64,000 nt of DNA from Cinnamomum chago (Eukaryota > Streptophyta > Magnoliopsida > Laurales > Lauraceae). Position numbers and translations under genes: made by a program. The first letter of the stretch is position 1. Each line of letters starts with the position of its first letter. Location of the stretch: NCBI GenBank assembly GCA_038049695.1, contig CP142452.1, forward strand, positions 51,418,501 to 51,482,500. The letters run 5' to 3'. Below are positions 11,158 to 23,332 of the stretch, piece after piece. The notes under the pieces were generated by a model. The model was not told where the DNA came from. It worked only from the letters and a program-made list of their open reading frames with translations, and did no database searches.

Positions 11158-11284
11158 TTTGGGCCATTCAAATAGGTTTCAAAAACTTTTTGACCCACTT
11201 GATGCATGAATCAACTATCTAGAAGGCAACAAATCCAATCCAGGATGTAATCCCTCAAACTCATAAATCATGTACAGTTTATTA
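11158..11284 (-). mobile_element. Fragment of the 3' end of an Angela-like copia LTR
   Basis: Contains GGTTTCAAAAACTTTTTGAC, CCCACTTGATGC, ATCAACTATCTAGAAGGCAA and CTCATAAATCATGTACAG, matching the last 130 bases of the copia LTR at 57515-59277 in the opposite orientation. It is a fragment only. Confidence 0.8.
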
Positions 11285-11472
11285 TGATACCTCTTTAATA
11301 AGGCAGGACAATTACGCCGGTCATGTGAGACGCCCCGCCTGTTACGCCCACGGCACAACCTTTCTTTTCTTTTTGCCTTCTCCTTGGAGGATTTAAGTCT
11401 CTTCGAACGACCCTTTGTATTAGCATGTGCAGGCTCACGATAAGTCATTTCTAACTTTATAGGAACAGACAA
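11285..11472 (-). pseudogene. C-terminal zinc-finger fragment of a FAR1-related (MULE-derived) protein
   Basis: The translation contains KGRSKRLKSSKEKAKRK, LCRGRNRRGVSHDRRNCPAL. The pattern (Cys, then GVSHDxRNCP) is the C-terminal zinc knuckle of plant FAR1-related sequence proteins. These descend from Mutator-like transposases; host members act in the nucleus as transcription factors. Only this end is present, joined to a copia LTR fragment, and the first cysteine pair is altered (CRGRNRR in place of the expected CxxC). It could come from a host FRS gene or from a MULE. It is a captured fragment, not a gene. Confidence 0.65.
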
Positions 11473-11589
11473 ACGACAGTCCGACTCCCGGATTCCTCAT
11501 AAATTTGAAACGTAGGTTTAATTTAAAAACCTTAGCTTAAAACTTAGAAGACGAGCCTCCGGGAGCCCAAAATGAGTAAACGGGCTCCG

Positions 11590-11795
11590 GTACCCTAGAA
11601 ACTTGACTGGCTTCCATTCCAGGATCTCTAATGGTTGTAACAATCCTGGAGGCCTCTGATGTTCTGCCTTTATCAACTGACAAGTCATACAACGGGAGAC
11701 AAACGCTGCAATCTCTCTCTTTATGTTATTCCACCAAAATCTGCCCTCCAAGTTCTGATACATCTTCGTGCTGCCTGGATGCATAGAATACTATT
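11590..11795 (-). pseudogene. Second copy of a Tekay-like integrase zinc-finger segment
   Basis: Translates as MHPGSTKMYQNLEGRFWWNN and CMTCQLIKAEHQRPPGLLQP, the HHCC region of integrase, nearly the same as 13235-13420 of the neighbouring element. It is about 200 bases long and lies inside the patchwork. Confidence 0.85.
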
Positions 11796-12149
11796 TGCAG
11801 ACAACCCCATATCTCTCTATTGTTTAAAGATTGTAAACGCTCCTCCTATAAATACACGTCTCTTCTCAATATTGTGCTCTCACAGGAGGCCAGTCCCAAG
11901 ACGAAAAGATGACCATCCCCGCATCACTTCTTCCCCATCTCTTTCTCCTCCTATTCCTAATCATCTCCCAAAGGGCCCCACTAGTCAGCAAAGCACTCAA
12001 AATTCCCCAAAACTATATCAAAAGCTATTCCAAACCCAACTTAGTCAAGGACTATTAATCACACTTAAGAGCAGTACACGACTTAATTAACACTAATCGG
12101 GTTCTCTCGGGTCGGGGTCTTACATCCTCCACCCCTTAGGGCATTTGGT

Positions 12150-14940
12150 CCTCCAAATAAAATATAAAACTCACCTCAGGTAGTAGATGTAGATACTTCT
12201 TCTGAACTTGATCTCGTAACTCCCATGTGGCCTCTTTCGGTCCATGATTCTCTCATAGTACTTTTACCCACTGAATAGCCTCTTCTGGTCCTCAACTCTT
12301 GTTCCTTCGTATCAATGATCTGTACGAGCTTCTCAACATTGGTAGCATCTTCTCTGATTTCCAAAGGTTCATGTCGAATTACATGCAAAGGGTCGGGGAC
12401 GTACTTCTTCAACATAGACACGTGAAAGACGTTATGTATGCCGGATAGCTCGGGTGGTAAGGCTAATCTATAAGCCACATCACTGATCTTGCTCACAATG
12501 TCGTACGGTCCAATGTACCTCCGTGATAACTTGCCCTTCTGTCCAATTCTCATAGTTCCTTTCATAAGTGACACTTTCAAGAATACCTTGTCTCTTTCTT
12601 TAAATTATAAGTCCCTTCTATGAGAATCTGCATAGTTCTTCTGTCTTCTCTGGGCTACTTTCAGACGTTCTTGGATCAACTTCACTTTGTCGCTGGTTTC
12701 ACTCACTATGGTTGGTCCATGGAAACTACGAATTTCGACCTCTTCCCAACATACAGGTGTCCTACACCTCCTGCCATACAATGTCTCAAAAGGCGCCATC
12801 CCAATGCTCAAGTGGTAACTGTTGTTGTAAGCAAACTCACACAACGGTAGAGTCTCATCCCATTGAGTCTTGAAGTCGAACACACAAGTATGGAGCATAT
12901 CCTCTAGGGTTAGAATTGTCCTCTCTGACTGGCCATCTGTCTGAGGGTGATAAGCCGTCCTGAACTGTAGTTCTGTACCCATGGACTCATGTAGCATCCT
13001 TCGGAACCTCGAGACGAATCTGCTGTCTCTGTCAGAAGTGTTAGAAACTGGTTATCCATGTCAACTAACAATCTCATTGACAACCAACTCTGCCAAATGT
13101 AGCATGTGCATCTTCTTCCCTGTCCTCATAGAATGAAGTCAGTTGACTTGGTGAGACGGTCTACAATGACCCATATCGCATCATTACCTCTGCTGGTCCT
13201 CGGTGATCCCGAAATAAAATCCATGGTAATGTGCTCCCATTTCCATTCCGGAATCTCTAACGGCTGTAACAATCCTGGAGGCCTCTGATGTTCTGGCTTA
13301 ATCAACTGACAGGTCATGCAACGAGAGACGAATGCTGCAATCTCTCTCTTCATGTTATTCCACCAAAATCTGCCCTTCAAATCCTGATGCATCTTCGTAC
13401 TGCCTGGATGCATAGAGTCCTTCGTACTGTGAGCCTCGGTCACGATGTCATTCCTCAAATCTTCAATGTTAGGTACACACAGATGGTCACGGTAGTACAA
13501 AACTCCATGAACAATACGAAAATATGGATGGTCTGCTAGATGTTCTGAAATCTTAGCGAACACTGGATCTTGTAACTGACTATCTTTGATCTTCTGAGTG
13601 AAAGAAGGCTCTGACACTGACATGTTAGCTAATAGTACACCCTTCCTTATTGGTTGTAGGTCTATGCTCAACTCTTCAAATTGTTCAAAAATACAAGTGC
13701 CACTTAGATTTACCATACCTATTATTTTTTGCTCAAGGCATCGACAACTACATTTGTTTTGCCCGGGTGATACTTGATTGGAAAATCATAGTCCTTGATA
13801 TATTCCATCCATCTTCTCTGCCTCATGTTCAATTCCTTCTGAGAGAATAAATACTGCAAGCTGTGGTGGTCGGAGTGGACTTCGAACTTCTCTCCATAGA
13901 GGTAATGTCTCCACATTTTCAACGCAAAGACAACCGCTGCTAACTCAAGATCATGGGTGGCATAGTTCTTCTCGTGATCTTTCAACTGCCGGGATCCATA
14001 AGCAATCACTTTCCCGTCTTGCATCAACACGCAACCGAGTCCAACATTCGAAGCATCGGTAAAAATGGTAAAACCGCCGCTTCTGGATGGTAAAGTAAGG
14101 ACTAGTGTTGTAGTCAATCTCTTTTTCAGCTCTTGGAAACTATCTTCACACTGATCTATCCACACATATGGCACATTCTTCCTTGTCAATTGTGTCAAAG
14201 GTTAAGCAATCGACGAAAATCCCTGCACAAACCTCTTGCAATATCCTGCCAATCCTAGAAAACTTCTGATTTCTGACGCATTCTTCGGTCTTTCCCAACT
14301 CATAACTGCTTCAATCTTGGACGGATCTACTGACAATCCTTCCTTGGAGATGATGTGCCCCAAAAATGCTACTTGTTCCAACCAAAATTTACACTTATTT
14401 GAGCTTTGCATACAGTTGGTTCTCTCTCAAATGTTACAGTGTTATCATCAAGTGCTCTTCATGCTCTTCTCTGGTCTTGGAGTACACCAAAATGTCATCT
14501 ATGAATACTACCACAAACTGATCCAAGTATTGCGTGCATATCTTGTTCATCAATGGCAAGAACACTATTGGTGCATTAGTCAACCCAAATGGCATCACTA
14601 GGAACTCATAGTGGCCATATCTTGTCCGGAAAGTTGTTTTCAACACATCTGATTCTCTGCCGCTCATCTAATGGTAACCGGATCTCAAATCAATCTTCGA
14701 AAATTATGATGCACCTTGCAATTGATCAAACAATTCATCTATTCTTGGTAATGGGTATTTCTTCTTGATGTCCACTTGATTCAATCTTCTGTAATCTATA
14801 CACATTCTCATCGAACCATCCTTCTTCTTGACAAACAACACTGGAGCTCCCCACGGTGAAATACTCGGTCTCACAAAACCTTTGTCTAACAATTCTTACA
14901 ACTGAGTCTTCAATTCTTCCAACTCTGCCGGAGCCATTCT
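12150..14940 (-). pseudogene. Fossil pol of the Tekay-like element: RT, RNase H, integrase, chromodomain
   Basis: Reading leftward: RT (about 14200-14900) with [20 protein letters not shown] and the [10 protein letters not shown] active-site block; RNase H (about 13720-14200) with [15 protein letters not shown] and [13 protein letters not shown]; integrase (about 12600-13700) with a zinc finger (CMTCQLIKPEHQRP), the catalytic-core start WEHITMDFISGSPR and AYHPQTDGQSERTI; then a C-terminal module (about 12170-12580) with [20 protein letters not shown] and [13 protein letters not shown], leading into a chromodomain-type tail. These are hallmarks of plant chromoviruses, Tekay/Del clade. The copy is broken in about seven places and is not a working gene. 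Confidence 0.9.
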
Positions 14941-14948
14941 CCCAACAA

Positions 14949-16460
14949 CTACTTGCAACAAAATAATCTACAATAAGTAGAGAAGTAGATTATACCTTTG
15001 GAGCCCAGTAGTGCTCTAATAGAGGAGAAGACAATTAATTTGATCAAGAACTCTTCTTGAAGCAATTAGAGATCTCCATGACCTTGTTGTCTTCCATGCT
15101 ATGACCCTCTATCAGATCTCTTTTCTCAAGAAGATGGTGGAATCTCCAAGAGAAAACCTTACTAGAAACTCCAAGAAACTAAAAGGAAACTAGAAGAGAG
15201 AAGAGGAGAAGAATTGTGCAACACTTTCACAAAACAAAGGGGCTGGGCGTGGATCCTCTATGTTAGACGTCCAAGAGGGGATGGTTCCCCTATTTATAAC
15301 CCCACAAGCCTCCTCTTTCTACTCTCTTACTAATAGTATAAGAAGTCTCACTTCCACCCAAATTAGTAGCTTACTATTACCACTATTAGAAGTCCTACTT
15401 CAAATAGAAATAGTAACTTTCTAATTCCTTCTTTCTAGAGTTCAAGTAAGATTAGTAATTTCTAATATCTTAGGCTAGAGTGGGGACCACTAGGGATTCC
15501 TTAGAAAGCTGGCTCCAACTGGGACACCGCGACCCCACATCTCATGTGCAATCTGGGCCCACAGTTAATTGCAAATAATACCACTACATAAATGCAATTG
15601 CACTCCAATCTTAGGAATAAGTTACAATGAAGACCCTAAACTTCCACATTACCACAAGTAGGCCCCGCTATCAATATCCACGAATCAATTAAAATAAATA
15701 TAACCCATCCAATCTTAGATCCACATCTTATTATACTTGAGCCCCAATTAATCATAGTGTTCATCAGTACCATCCAATTAACTCTTAATCGAGATGGGTG
15801 CACACTTACTAATAACAAATCCATTAATTGGCACAAGGGGATAATATAGATAGATTCCATCTTGACCATTGAGTGTTCCCACAGTCATACTACCACGTAC
15901 CCAAGATACCGAAGTGTTGACCTACAGTTGGCCTCACTCATTGTGACTCAAAGCAAATGAATAGATAGAAACTTGAGTTCATCAATGTCTCAGGATTGAG
16001 AGCCTATTGCTAGGAATTATGAGAGCAGACCTTAAAATCGAGACAGTGTTTCATAAGGTGCTTCTCATGGTCCTTCAATACATCCAATGTACCAGCACCG
16101 TGATCCAGAATCTTTCATTCTGATGATCGAGACAAATCACACTATCTCATAGTGATCAAAGTGCTGCAACCTTATCAGATGAGATGCCCAGTCTGATCAC
16201 TGATTGTGAAGATATGTTAAGTATACGACTTGTGACACATGTCTCCTGTATGTGGATCTCATCCACATACATATATCACATCTAATATACTAATGGGACT
16301 TGGTTCATCTCATGAACCATTACGTCATATGTATTGGTCATGTGCATTAAGTAATAAAACACCATTCATCTCATGAAAGGAAAGCATGATTTTATTGATG
16401 AATAAAGAAATTAATCAATTTATTACATCAACTGATGGATTGAGACCATACAATCTAACA
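14949..16460 (-). mobile_element. Truncated Angela-like copia LTR
   Basis: The right end reads CATACAATCTAACA, i.e. the LTR start TGTTAGATTGTATGG on the minus strand. The body matches the LTR at 57515-59277 (GGCCTCACTCATTG, TCATAGTGATCAAAGTGCTG and others). The last 170 or so bases of the LTR are missing where it abuts the Tekay RT at about 14949. No target duplication is seen, so both junctions look like recombination scars. Confidence 0.8.
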
Positions 16461-18485
16461 CATATGATCAAGAATACTACTATGAAGTTGAAAAATGTAT
16501 AAAGATGACATCACTTAGAGAATATACACGAATCAACATCATAACCATCCATTAAAAAATTGACTAGAAAGCATAAAGGACGGATTTGAGTTCTAGTATG
16601 GTATTTACAAATATAACTAAAATCACAACTATAAATGGAACGATTTGACATTTGCATAGAGATGATCAATCAACACTCAAGATCTAACTCATACCTTATC
16701 ATCAATAAAGAATATAACTATGTAAGAACAAGAAGGTATGGACTTAGAAAGATTTCATGGATCGTATATAGATGAAAATGGATCTCATATATGGGTATAC
16801 CTTTTAAGAACAATGGTTTAACTCCAATTCATCTAAAATGATCCTTTAATCTATCACGCAACATCTCCACTCTAGCAAATGTACTAAGCTTACAATGCAA
16901 TGGAAAATGTATATGAGGATTATACCAAATGAGCTTAGCACGCTAAATCATATAAGTACTTATTAAGCTCAAATGATAATAAAAGAAAAGATTTTACTAT
17001 AAAGCACATAAACAATCATCAATTTGCAATAATGAAAATATATACAAAGTTAGGCACAAACATGAAAATCAATGACAGCATACCCAACCAAGCAAAGTAA
17101 GACATCAAAATCAATTTGCATAAAAAGAATGTAACTAAATGAGCAAAGATGCAAATAGTTTGTAAAAATTATTTCCTTTCAAATGATATAATCATAATTA
17201 AGCACAAGGAAATAGATTCAAGGAAAATGCTTCTATAAATATAACTAATAAAGCTTATAACATTTTTCAAAGTTTTTCAAATCACTTCAATATTTAAAAT
17301 TCCAACAATGAATCATTTATAAAATTGTGAACAAGCGATTTTGAAAAACATGAAGTGTACTACTATAAATTTTCAATTTGTATCCTAAATATGACAATAG
17401 ACACTCATACAAATTGAACACATATTTTCCATACCAAAAGATATAACTTGTAAGTTCATGGAAAACAAAAATGGGGAACATAGGGGCAAATTATCAACAA
17501 TGTCATTAAATTCAACATGCTTTACACAAATTAATCGATCACAATATGTAACTATAAAATTTCTTATCAATTAAATGAGTTTTTACCACATGTAGTCATT
17601 TACACAATACCACAAGAAAATTGATTTTAATTTAAAGGAAACTTAGATAAGTAAGTGCAAGATGAAAATCATTTTTACATGTTTCAATCCCCAATATCCA
17701 CCAAAACAATTTAACTTGTATTTCAAAAATTGTAACTACTTGGAACACATACAAGTTGATTTTGTAAAACAATAATTTTCCATTTGAAATTATAACTTAA
17801 AAAATCAATGGAAAACTTAAATTGCTTCAAATCATTTGATTTACCAAAAAGATCTAATTATGACATACATCAAATGATTTTCCAACATCAATTGATCAAG
17901 AAAAATCTAGCTAATGAAAGCTTTTGTAATCACAATCAATTGATCATCAATAGAGATGCGCTACAAGAGATATAACTATATGAACCAAATGCAAATCTAT
18001 CATGATAATATTGCAATCAAAGGATTTTGAAAACCACGAGATATAACTAAACGTTCATGAAGACAAATCAAATGATCACACAGAAACATTGGATTTTAAG
18101 AGTTGTGACTATATAGAAACAGAATGCAAATGTAACATGACCAACAATTAGATATAACTAAAAAGAAAAGGTAGGTCTAGAGAGGTTCAAGGCCTTAAGG
18201 TTAGTCACGTAGTCTACCTTTGAAGATTCACCTAAGGTCTTGATAAGGTTGTCCTTGAGAGTTCACTTCGAGGGCCCACCAACTCTTGGAGATAAAACTC
18301 GAAAAAGTCTTAGAGTGGTGAAATGATACTTTGGGGAAATTTCATTTTCGACCATAGTGGAAATAATTTTAATGATATGCAATAAAACACAACACTAGGG
18401 TTCTAATCTAGATTATAGCAAATAAGGATCAACTCTGGGTTGTTAAGCCCTGTATATAATGGAGTAACCTCGCTCTGATACCAAT

Positions 18486-20376
18486 TGAAAGTCCGTGATC
18501 CGAACCCTAGAGGGGGGTGAATAGAGTGAGCTTGAAATTAGTGACCAATTATGACCAATTTTAACTTCTTTAAATTAAATTAGCCACTAGTGATGATTAT
18601 CAAACTAAATGTGGAAACTAACAAAAACAATCACCACAAAGCATGCACCATCACACAATGATTTATAGTGGTTCGGCCTCAATGCCTACATCCACTACCG
18701 ACTTGTGACCCAACACCCCACCAGATTTCCACTATTTATGCTTTTCAATAGGCTAAGCAATAACCTTTATAATATGCTTACCAAGGCTAAGCAATAACCT
18801 CTACACTATGCTTTTCTTGGGCTAAGCAATAACCTCTACAACCAAAAGGAGTAGTGTCTAGAATACACTTGATGGAGTTACAATTTATAGCTCAATACAA
18901 TGCCTCTTAATTAGGCGGATATGAAAGTGAAAATCTAATTCACACACAACACACACACACACACACACACACACATACTATGAATGCAAAGATGAATGCA
19001 CAATGTGTATGTATGTTGTCCTCAATCAATTTGAAAATGAAAGCTCATAAATGTATGCCAAAGGCTTTTAAAAGTTTTAGCTCATAAAAACATTTATGAT
19101 TGAGGAAAGAATGCTAATCACATGTTAAAAATTACTTGTAAAAGATATACCTATGTATTTCAAACAAGTTGTGAAATTCTAAGAACAAAACATGTGATGC
19201 ATATGGATTTCAATCAAATTAACAATGCAGCTCAATATATGTATGCTAAATGCATTTGAAAGTGTAAAACACAAAAATAGATTTGATTGAAGTTAGGGGA
19301 CAAATCATATGTAATTATAAATTCAACTTGAAAATGATATACCTATCAATGCTAAGCAAGTTGTGAAACTTTAAAACAAAAGTACATATGATTTGTGAAG
19401 ATGTTGAATCCAAAACATAAGATAGATTTGAAAGTGATTTTCTTATGATGAAAAACAACAACCAAGATTCAACCAAGTATAGAAATCATGTTACATATAA
19501 TTTCAAAGATGTTCTCATTAACATGATTTACTTAGATATACCAATGTGAGTACTACTTGGTTTGAATCAAGGTCATGCATCCAAAACAATAAATCAATTC
19601 AAAAACATATACATGTTAAGGACACAACAAATCATAGTTTATCATACTAGAAAAGATTTACCAATAATTAAAGCAAAGCATGAAAACATATGATTAAGAA
19701 AAGCAAAGCTTACTTAGTGATTTAACTCAATGGAACCAAGCTTTAGCTTTCCAAATGACCCATATCATCCCTTTGATTGGCCTCAAAACATCTCAAGGAG
19801 GGCCATTTAGTTCCTCACTTTTTTCAAAGGAATGAACTTGTATTTATACAAAAAAAAAGAGTTTCTGCGAGTCCCCAGTCGACCTCCACCTTTCCCAGGT
19901 CAACCTGGGCTTAACAATAAAAAATCTGACTGTTTGAAAAAGAGCCCAATGGCTCTATTCCCGGTCGACCTGCAGTCGGCCACACTGCAGGTCGACCCGG
20001 GCCTGGGACCAAATTCCCCTAAAAATGCATAAATCAAAGTATTTGTTTGAGGGGAATTTTGGGCCACTGAATCAAGCTTGGAATCATGATTTATATCAAA
20101 CTAAGAGGTTTAAAAACATGAAACATAAAAATCCTAAAATGATTTGAAAGATTTAAAACTCGTAGGCTTGCTTGATTCATAAAACTTCTTTTCAAAACTA
20201 ATTACATCTAAGTTTAAATTCAAAACATGCATAAATCAGTTTTTCTACAAGACTAAAAACCAATACATGTGTAAATCAAGATTTCAAGATTTTCTAAATT
20301 AATGCATGTGTGAAAATTCGAATGATGCTAAAATGATAATGCATCCATCAAATTGCAATACACAAAATCCCTAATA
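18486..20376 (-). repeat. SIRE-like LTR, subtype II
   Basis: Starts (plus strand) TGAAAGTCCGTGATCCGAAC and ends ACAAAATCCCTAATA. It contains the 34-bp GGCTAAGCAATAACC array (18760-18840), an AC microsatellite and a GGTCGACC palindrome group (about 19875-20000). Its ATCCGAACCC start and the CACTTGATGGAG block match the LTR at 43292-45484 and not those at 34337 or 60154. Confidence 0.8.
18941..18975. repeat. AC dinucleotide microsatellite
   Basis: Seventeen or so CA units with one slip (CAAC), inside the SIRE LTR at a point where the sister LTRs have only a few GT/AC units. It is a local expansion. Confidence 0.95.
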
Positions 20377-23332
20377 CCAGCAGTTGGAGCAAGGACGGCA
20401 GAGAATTGAGGCTCTAATGGAAAACCTCCTCCTCACTTTCTAGTGTCCACTAAACAATGAAGCTCCTCCGAGTCATCAAGATGATGAGAGAAATATTGAG
20501 TCACACGCCCTTACCAAAAATGAAGTTGACGATATCCTCGCTAAAGGAAAAGAAGATGATACACTAAAAGAACATGGAATCAAGCCACCATATCCGTTAT
20601 GGATGGACTCGGTTCCATTCCCTCCAAAATTCAAACAACCTACTCTCCAGACATATACGGGGAAAGGTTCAGCCAGATAGCGTATTATCCACTTCAAGAT
20701 CCTGACGGGAGCTATTGCGGATCAAGACGCCCTCAAGATCCATCTCTTTGCAAGTACCCTAAAAGGTACGGCCTTCGATTGGTAACCACTTTGCCAGACG
20801 ACTCCATCCAAAAGTGGGCCATGCTGGAGACACACTTCCTGACCCATTTCAAAGGTGAAGATCACCTTGTTACTATGGCACAACTCTGCAGCCTAAAACA
20901 GGGAGAGAATGAGTTAACATACGACTTCATTCACAAGTGGAAGGCGATGGCGTACAAGTGCTCAGATGTACTACCACAAGCGTCGTTCGTCAACATCTGC
21001 CGTAACAACATGAGAGCAAGAATCCGCTCCATGATTATCGGCAACAAGTCAAAAACCTGGGAGAACTCCTAGAAGCAGCTATGGAAGCTGAAACGGTGAT
21101 CAAAGACCTCAACAGTCAGAAATCATCAAAGAAAGAGCCGACTGCCATTAGACCTCGAAACCAAAGAAAAAGGAGGTTCTTAATGTGCAAACTAAGTCAG
21201 CTCCTCAGCAGCCAAAGAAAGCTAAAAACAAAACTGCAGGTAAGAAACCTGAACTCTCTGAGGCCTTCAAAGAACGAGTAGAAAAGAAATGCCCGTTCGA
21301 TGAAGATGTTGAAGAAATCTTTGAGGCTCTCATAGCAAACGGTAAACTCACCTTACCTAAGCCCAAAAGATCAGAAGATGTTGGCAAAACCAATGATCCC
21401 CGGTATTGTCCATGCCACCAGATGGTCTCGCATCCTCTCAATCAATGCTTTGCTGTGAGAGAGAAGATCAACGAGATGTGGAAAAACGGAGTCATCACCT
21501 TTGACAAAAACTACAGGTCTGCCTCCATCAACATGGTGTCGTATGGACAAACTTCCAAGTCACCAAAGGAGAAAATCACTACTTCCTTTAAGGTGATAAA
21601 AATGACTCAGACGTCCCAAGAGTTGGTTCCTTATCCAACGTTAGACGGACAACCCATATGGGTGCATCCCCATCTCCTAAAAGATGAAAATTAGGAGATC
21701 GTCAAAACAAAGCCGACCGCTCAACAACGAAGGCAAGCTAAGAAACAACTCCGTAAAGTTAAACTTCAGGAGAAAGTCAATCAAAGCAAAAAGTCCCTGA
21801 AAAGGCAAAGACCTCTTCCACTGCTTCACTGGGGGCAACAAAAGAATCAAAGACTTCAAAGGCGGTAAGAAAATTCACCATTGCTGATTTCATGCCACCT
21901 CATTACAGAAATGAAACTACGCAGGGGGACATCATACTCTTGCAACTCAGTAATTGGATTCTCTATGGATGGGTACGAGTCCAGTGATATTGCCAGTGAT
22001 ATCAATGATTGAGAAGAATCCCTTGAAATAGGAGAATACCTCTCCGATGAGGAATGGATTCCCGAATCTCAACTTATGCCAGTAATCTGGTATAACCCAT
22101 TACAGCCACAAGGATCCTGGTCTGATGATGAAGAAAACCAAGACACTGTTCAAGAAAATGTTGTTGATCCAGCACAAGCAAGCGCTCCAGTGGAACCCAG
22201 CATTGATTAACCACAAGGAGCGGATGACGAAAAAGATTTGGCTCATATGCCCGATCTCGAAGACTATGCAAGAATCATGCAACGCCTTGCCATAGAGCGG
22301 GAGCAGGATCACATCGATGACCTTCGTCATAATCAAAATCCAGAACCGGAAATCCCGGAAAATTTACGGACATCTCCTCCGTAACCCCGAAAAATGAAGA
22401 AAACTGCTGGATTAATGATCCTCTTACATTTGAAGATGAGTCTGAAACTCAACAATGCGTTGCTTGCAATGCGATAGTTCAGGATGATAGTGCCTCTGAA
22501 ACTTCGTCTGCCGAGGCCTCAGATTCTCAGACTACGTCCGGTAGCACATCTTCTGGAGCTACATCTCCTCAAGTGACTTCCACAGAGATATTATCTTCTC
22601 AACCTTCGTCTCCGGAAACTATGACCTCGGAACTCAAACCTCTTCCGGTTGATCATCTCGAAGAAGCTCCTGCCAGTGAAGTCTTTTTCAATGAAAATCC
22701 GCTCAACTGGTCCTAGATACCTGACCTCATATGCGATGTCTGGACCGATAAATTACTCAACGAAGAGGAGAAGTTGTTGGATGTTGTTCAGGACTTGTTC
22801 CCGAAAAATGCTCCGTGCAACGCGATCACTGAAGATGGCAATACTGCTACAGAGAAGCCTTTAGCAAATGAAAAGGATCAACCCCTTGATCCTGAGAGTA
22901 ATCTTCCAAACGAAGACCCTTCTCTAGAAGCTCTTGAACTTGGTAGAGGTACCTGCTCTGGCCGAGATTACCACAAAAATTACGACCAACCTTCTTCTTC
23001 TTATGTAAATCCTTCGGGAAAACAAATTGTAAGCGCCCCAAGTGGCAACAATAATGAAAATGTAGGCTTGAAGGAGGCTTTCAAGTACGACTTGATTGAG
23101 CACTTCAAACACATACCTGCACGACTGCACATCCTTGACTTGTTACGAATGTCTCCACAAACTCGTGATAGTCTCATTTCAGAACTGCAAAGGCAAAATG
23201 TGGATGTCGACAAACATGCCCCACAAGTCCTACAAATTGAAATGGACTACAGGGTCAAAAAATGAAATACTTCCTTAAAGGGAGAAAAGAAGAAAATGAG
23301 GGATTAAGCATCGAATGCCTCTAGGTTCAAAA
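20377..23332 (+). pseudogene. Tat element gag and acidic linker (fossil)
   Basis: Recognisable gag blocks are MLETHFLTHFKGEDHLVTMA, then ENELTYDFIHKWKAM and, later, a CCHC-like cluster in PRYCPCHQMVSHPLNQCF. Retroviral-type gag forms the particle and binds RNA. The region after about 21700 encodes a long acidic, Ser/Thr/Pro-rich linker typical of Tat-lineage gag-pol. The copy is broken in several places. The start of gag is lost at the junction with the SIRE LTR at 20376. Confidence 0.75.
23095..23332 (+). repeat. First copy of a 238-bp duplication flanking a copia LTR
   Basis: Begins ATTGAGCACTTCAAACACAT and ends CTCTAGGTTCAAAA. It is repeated almost exactly at 25076-25314 on the other side of the LTR; I see one substitution and one single-base length difference. 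Confidence 0.95.

Larger units (their letters stand above)
10000..11966. other. Patchwork insertion of unrelated fragments in the Tekay LTR
   Basis: The Tekay LTR reads up to about 9999 (ACAAAAGGAA) and resumes at 11967 (CCCAAAGGGCCCC), exactly where the complete LTR copies at 34886, 47054 and 52972 are continuous. Between these points lie, in order: unrecognised sequence, a SIRE gag fragment, GC-rich unrecognised sequence, an unknown open frame, a copia LTR end, a FAR1-related zinc finger, a Tekay integrase fragment, and AT-rich sequence with a TATAAATA motif near 11850. No LTRs, TIRs or obvious target duplication bound the insert. It could be filler DNA from break repair or a degraded gene-capturing element. 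Confidence 0.6.
7425..14948 (-). mobile_element. Tekay-like Ty3/gypsy element, 3' half with interrupted 3' LTR
   Basis: Parts: 3' LTR at 7425-9999 plus 11967-12124 (reading from 12124 leftward, beginning TGTAAGACCCCGACC), polypurine tract next to it (12125-12138 on the plus strand), then chromodomain, integrase, RNase H and part of RT up to about 14948. The 5' half and 5' LTR are missing, and the outer end of the LTR stops at the CACTA terminus. The LTR has been invaded by a partial SIRE LTR (7799-8990) and by a patchwork of other sequences (10000-11966). It is broken: besides the truncations there are about seven breaks in the coding region. It appears to be among the oldest elements in the window. 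Confidence 0.85.
16461..20376 (-). mobile_element. Truncated SIRE-like Ty1/copia element without pol
   Basis: Parts: a 5' LTR on the right (18486-20376), a primer-binding site read as CTCTGATACCAATTG next to it, and an internal region (16461-18485) that matches the non-coding internal part of the SIRE element at 34337-45484 (compare 16461 onward with 40725 onward, and 18165-18260 with 41580-41680). The 3' LTR is gone and most of gag is not recognisable. The left junction is the Angela-like LTR; the right abuts Tat gag at 20377. Broken. Confidence 0.8.

Noticed and set aside
10000-11966. Helitron as the source of the patchwork
   Set aside because: I see neither a TC start nor a CTRR end with a hairpin at the borders, nor an A/T target. 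It cannot be excluded for a decayed copy.
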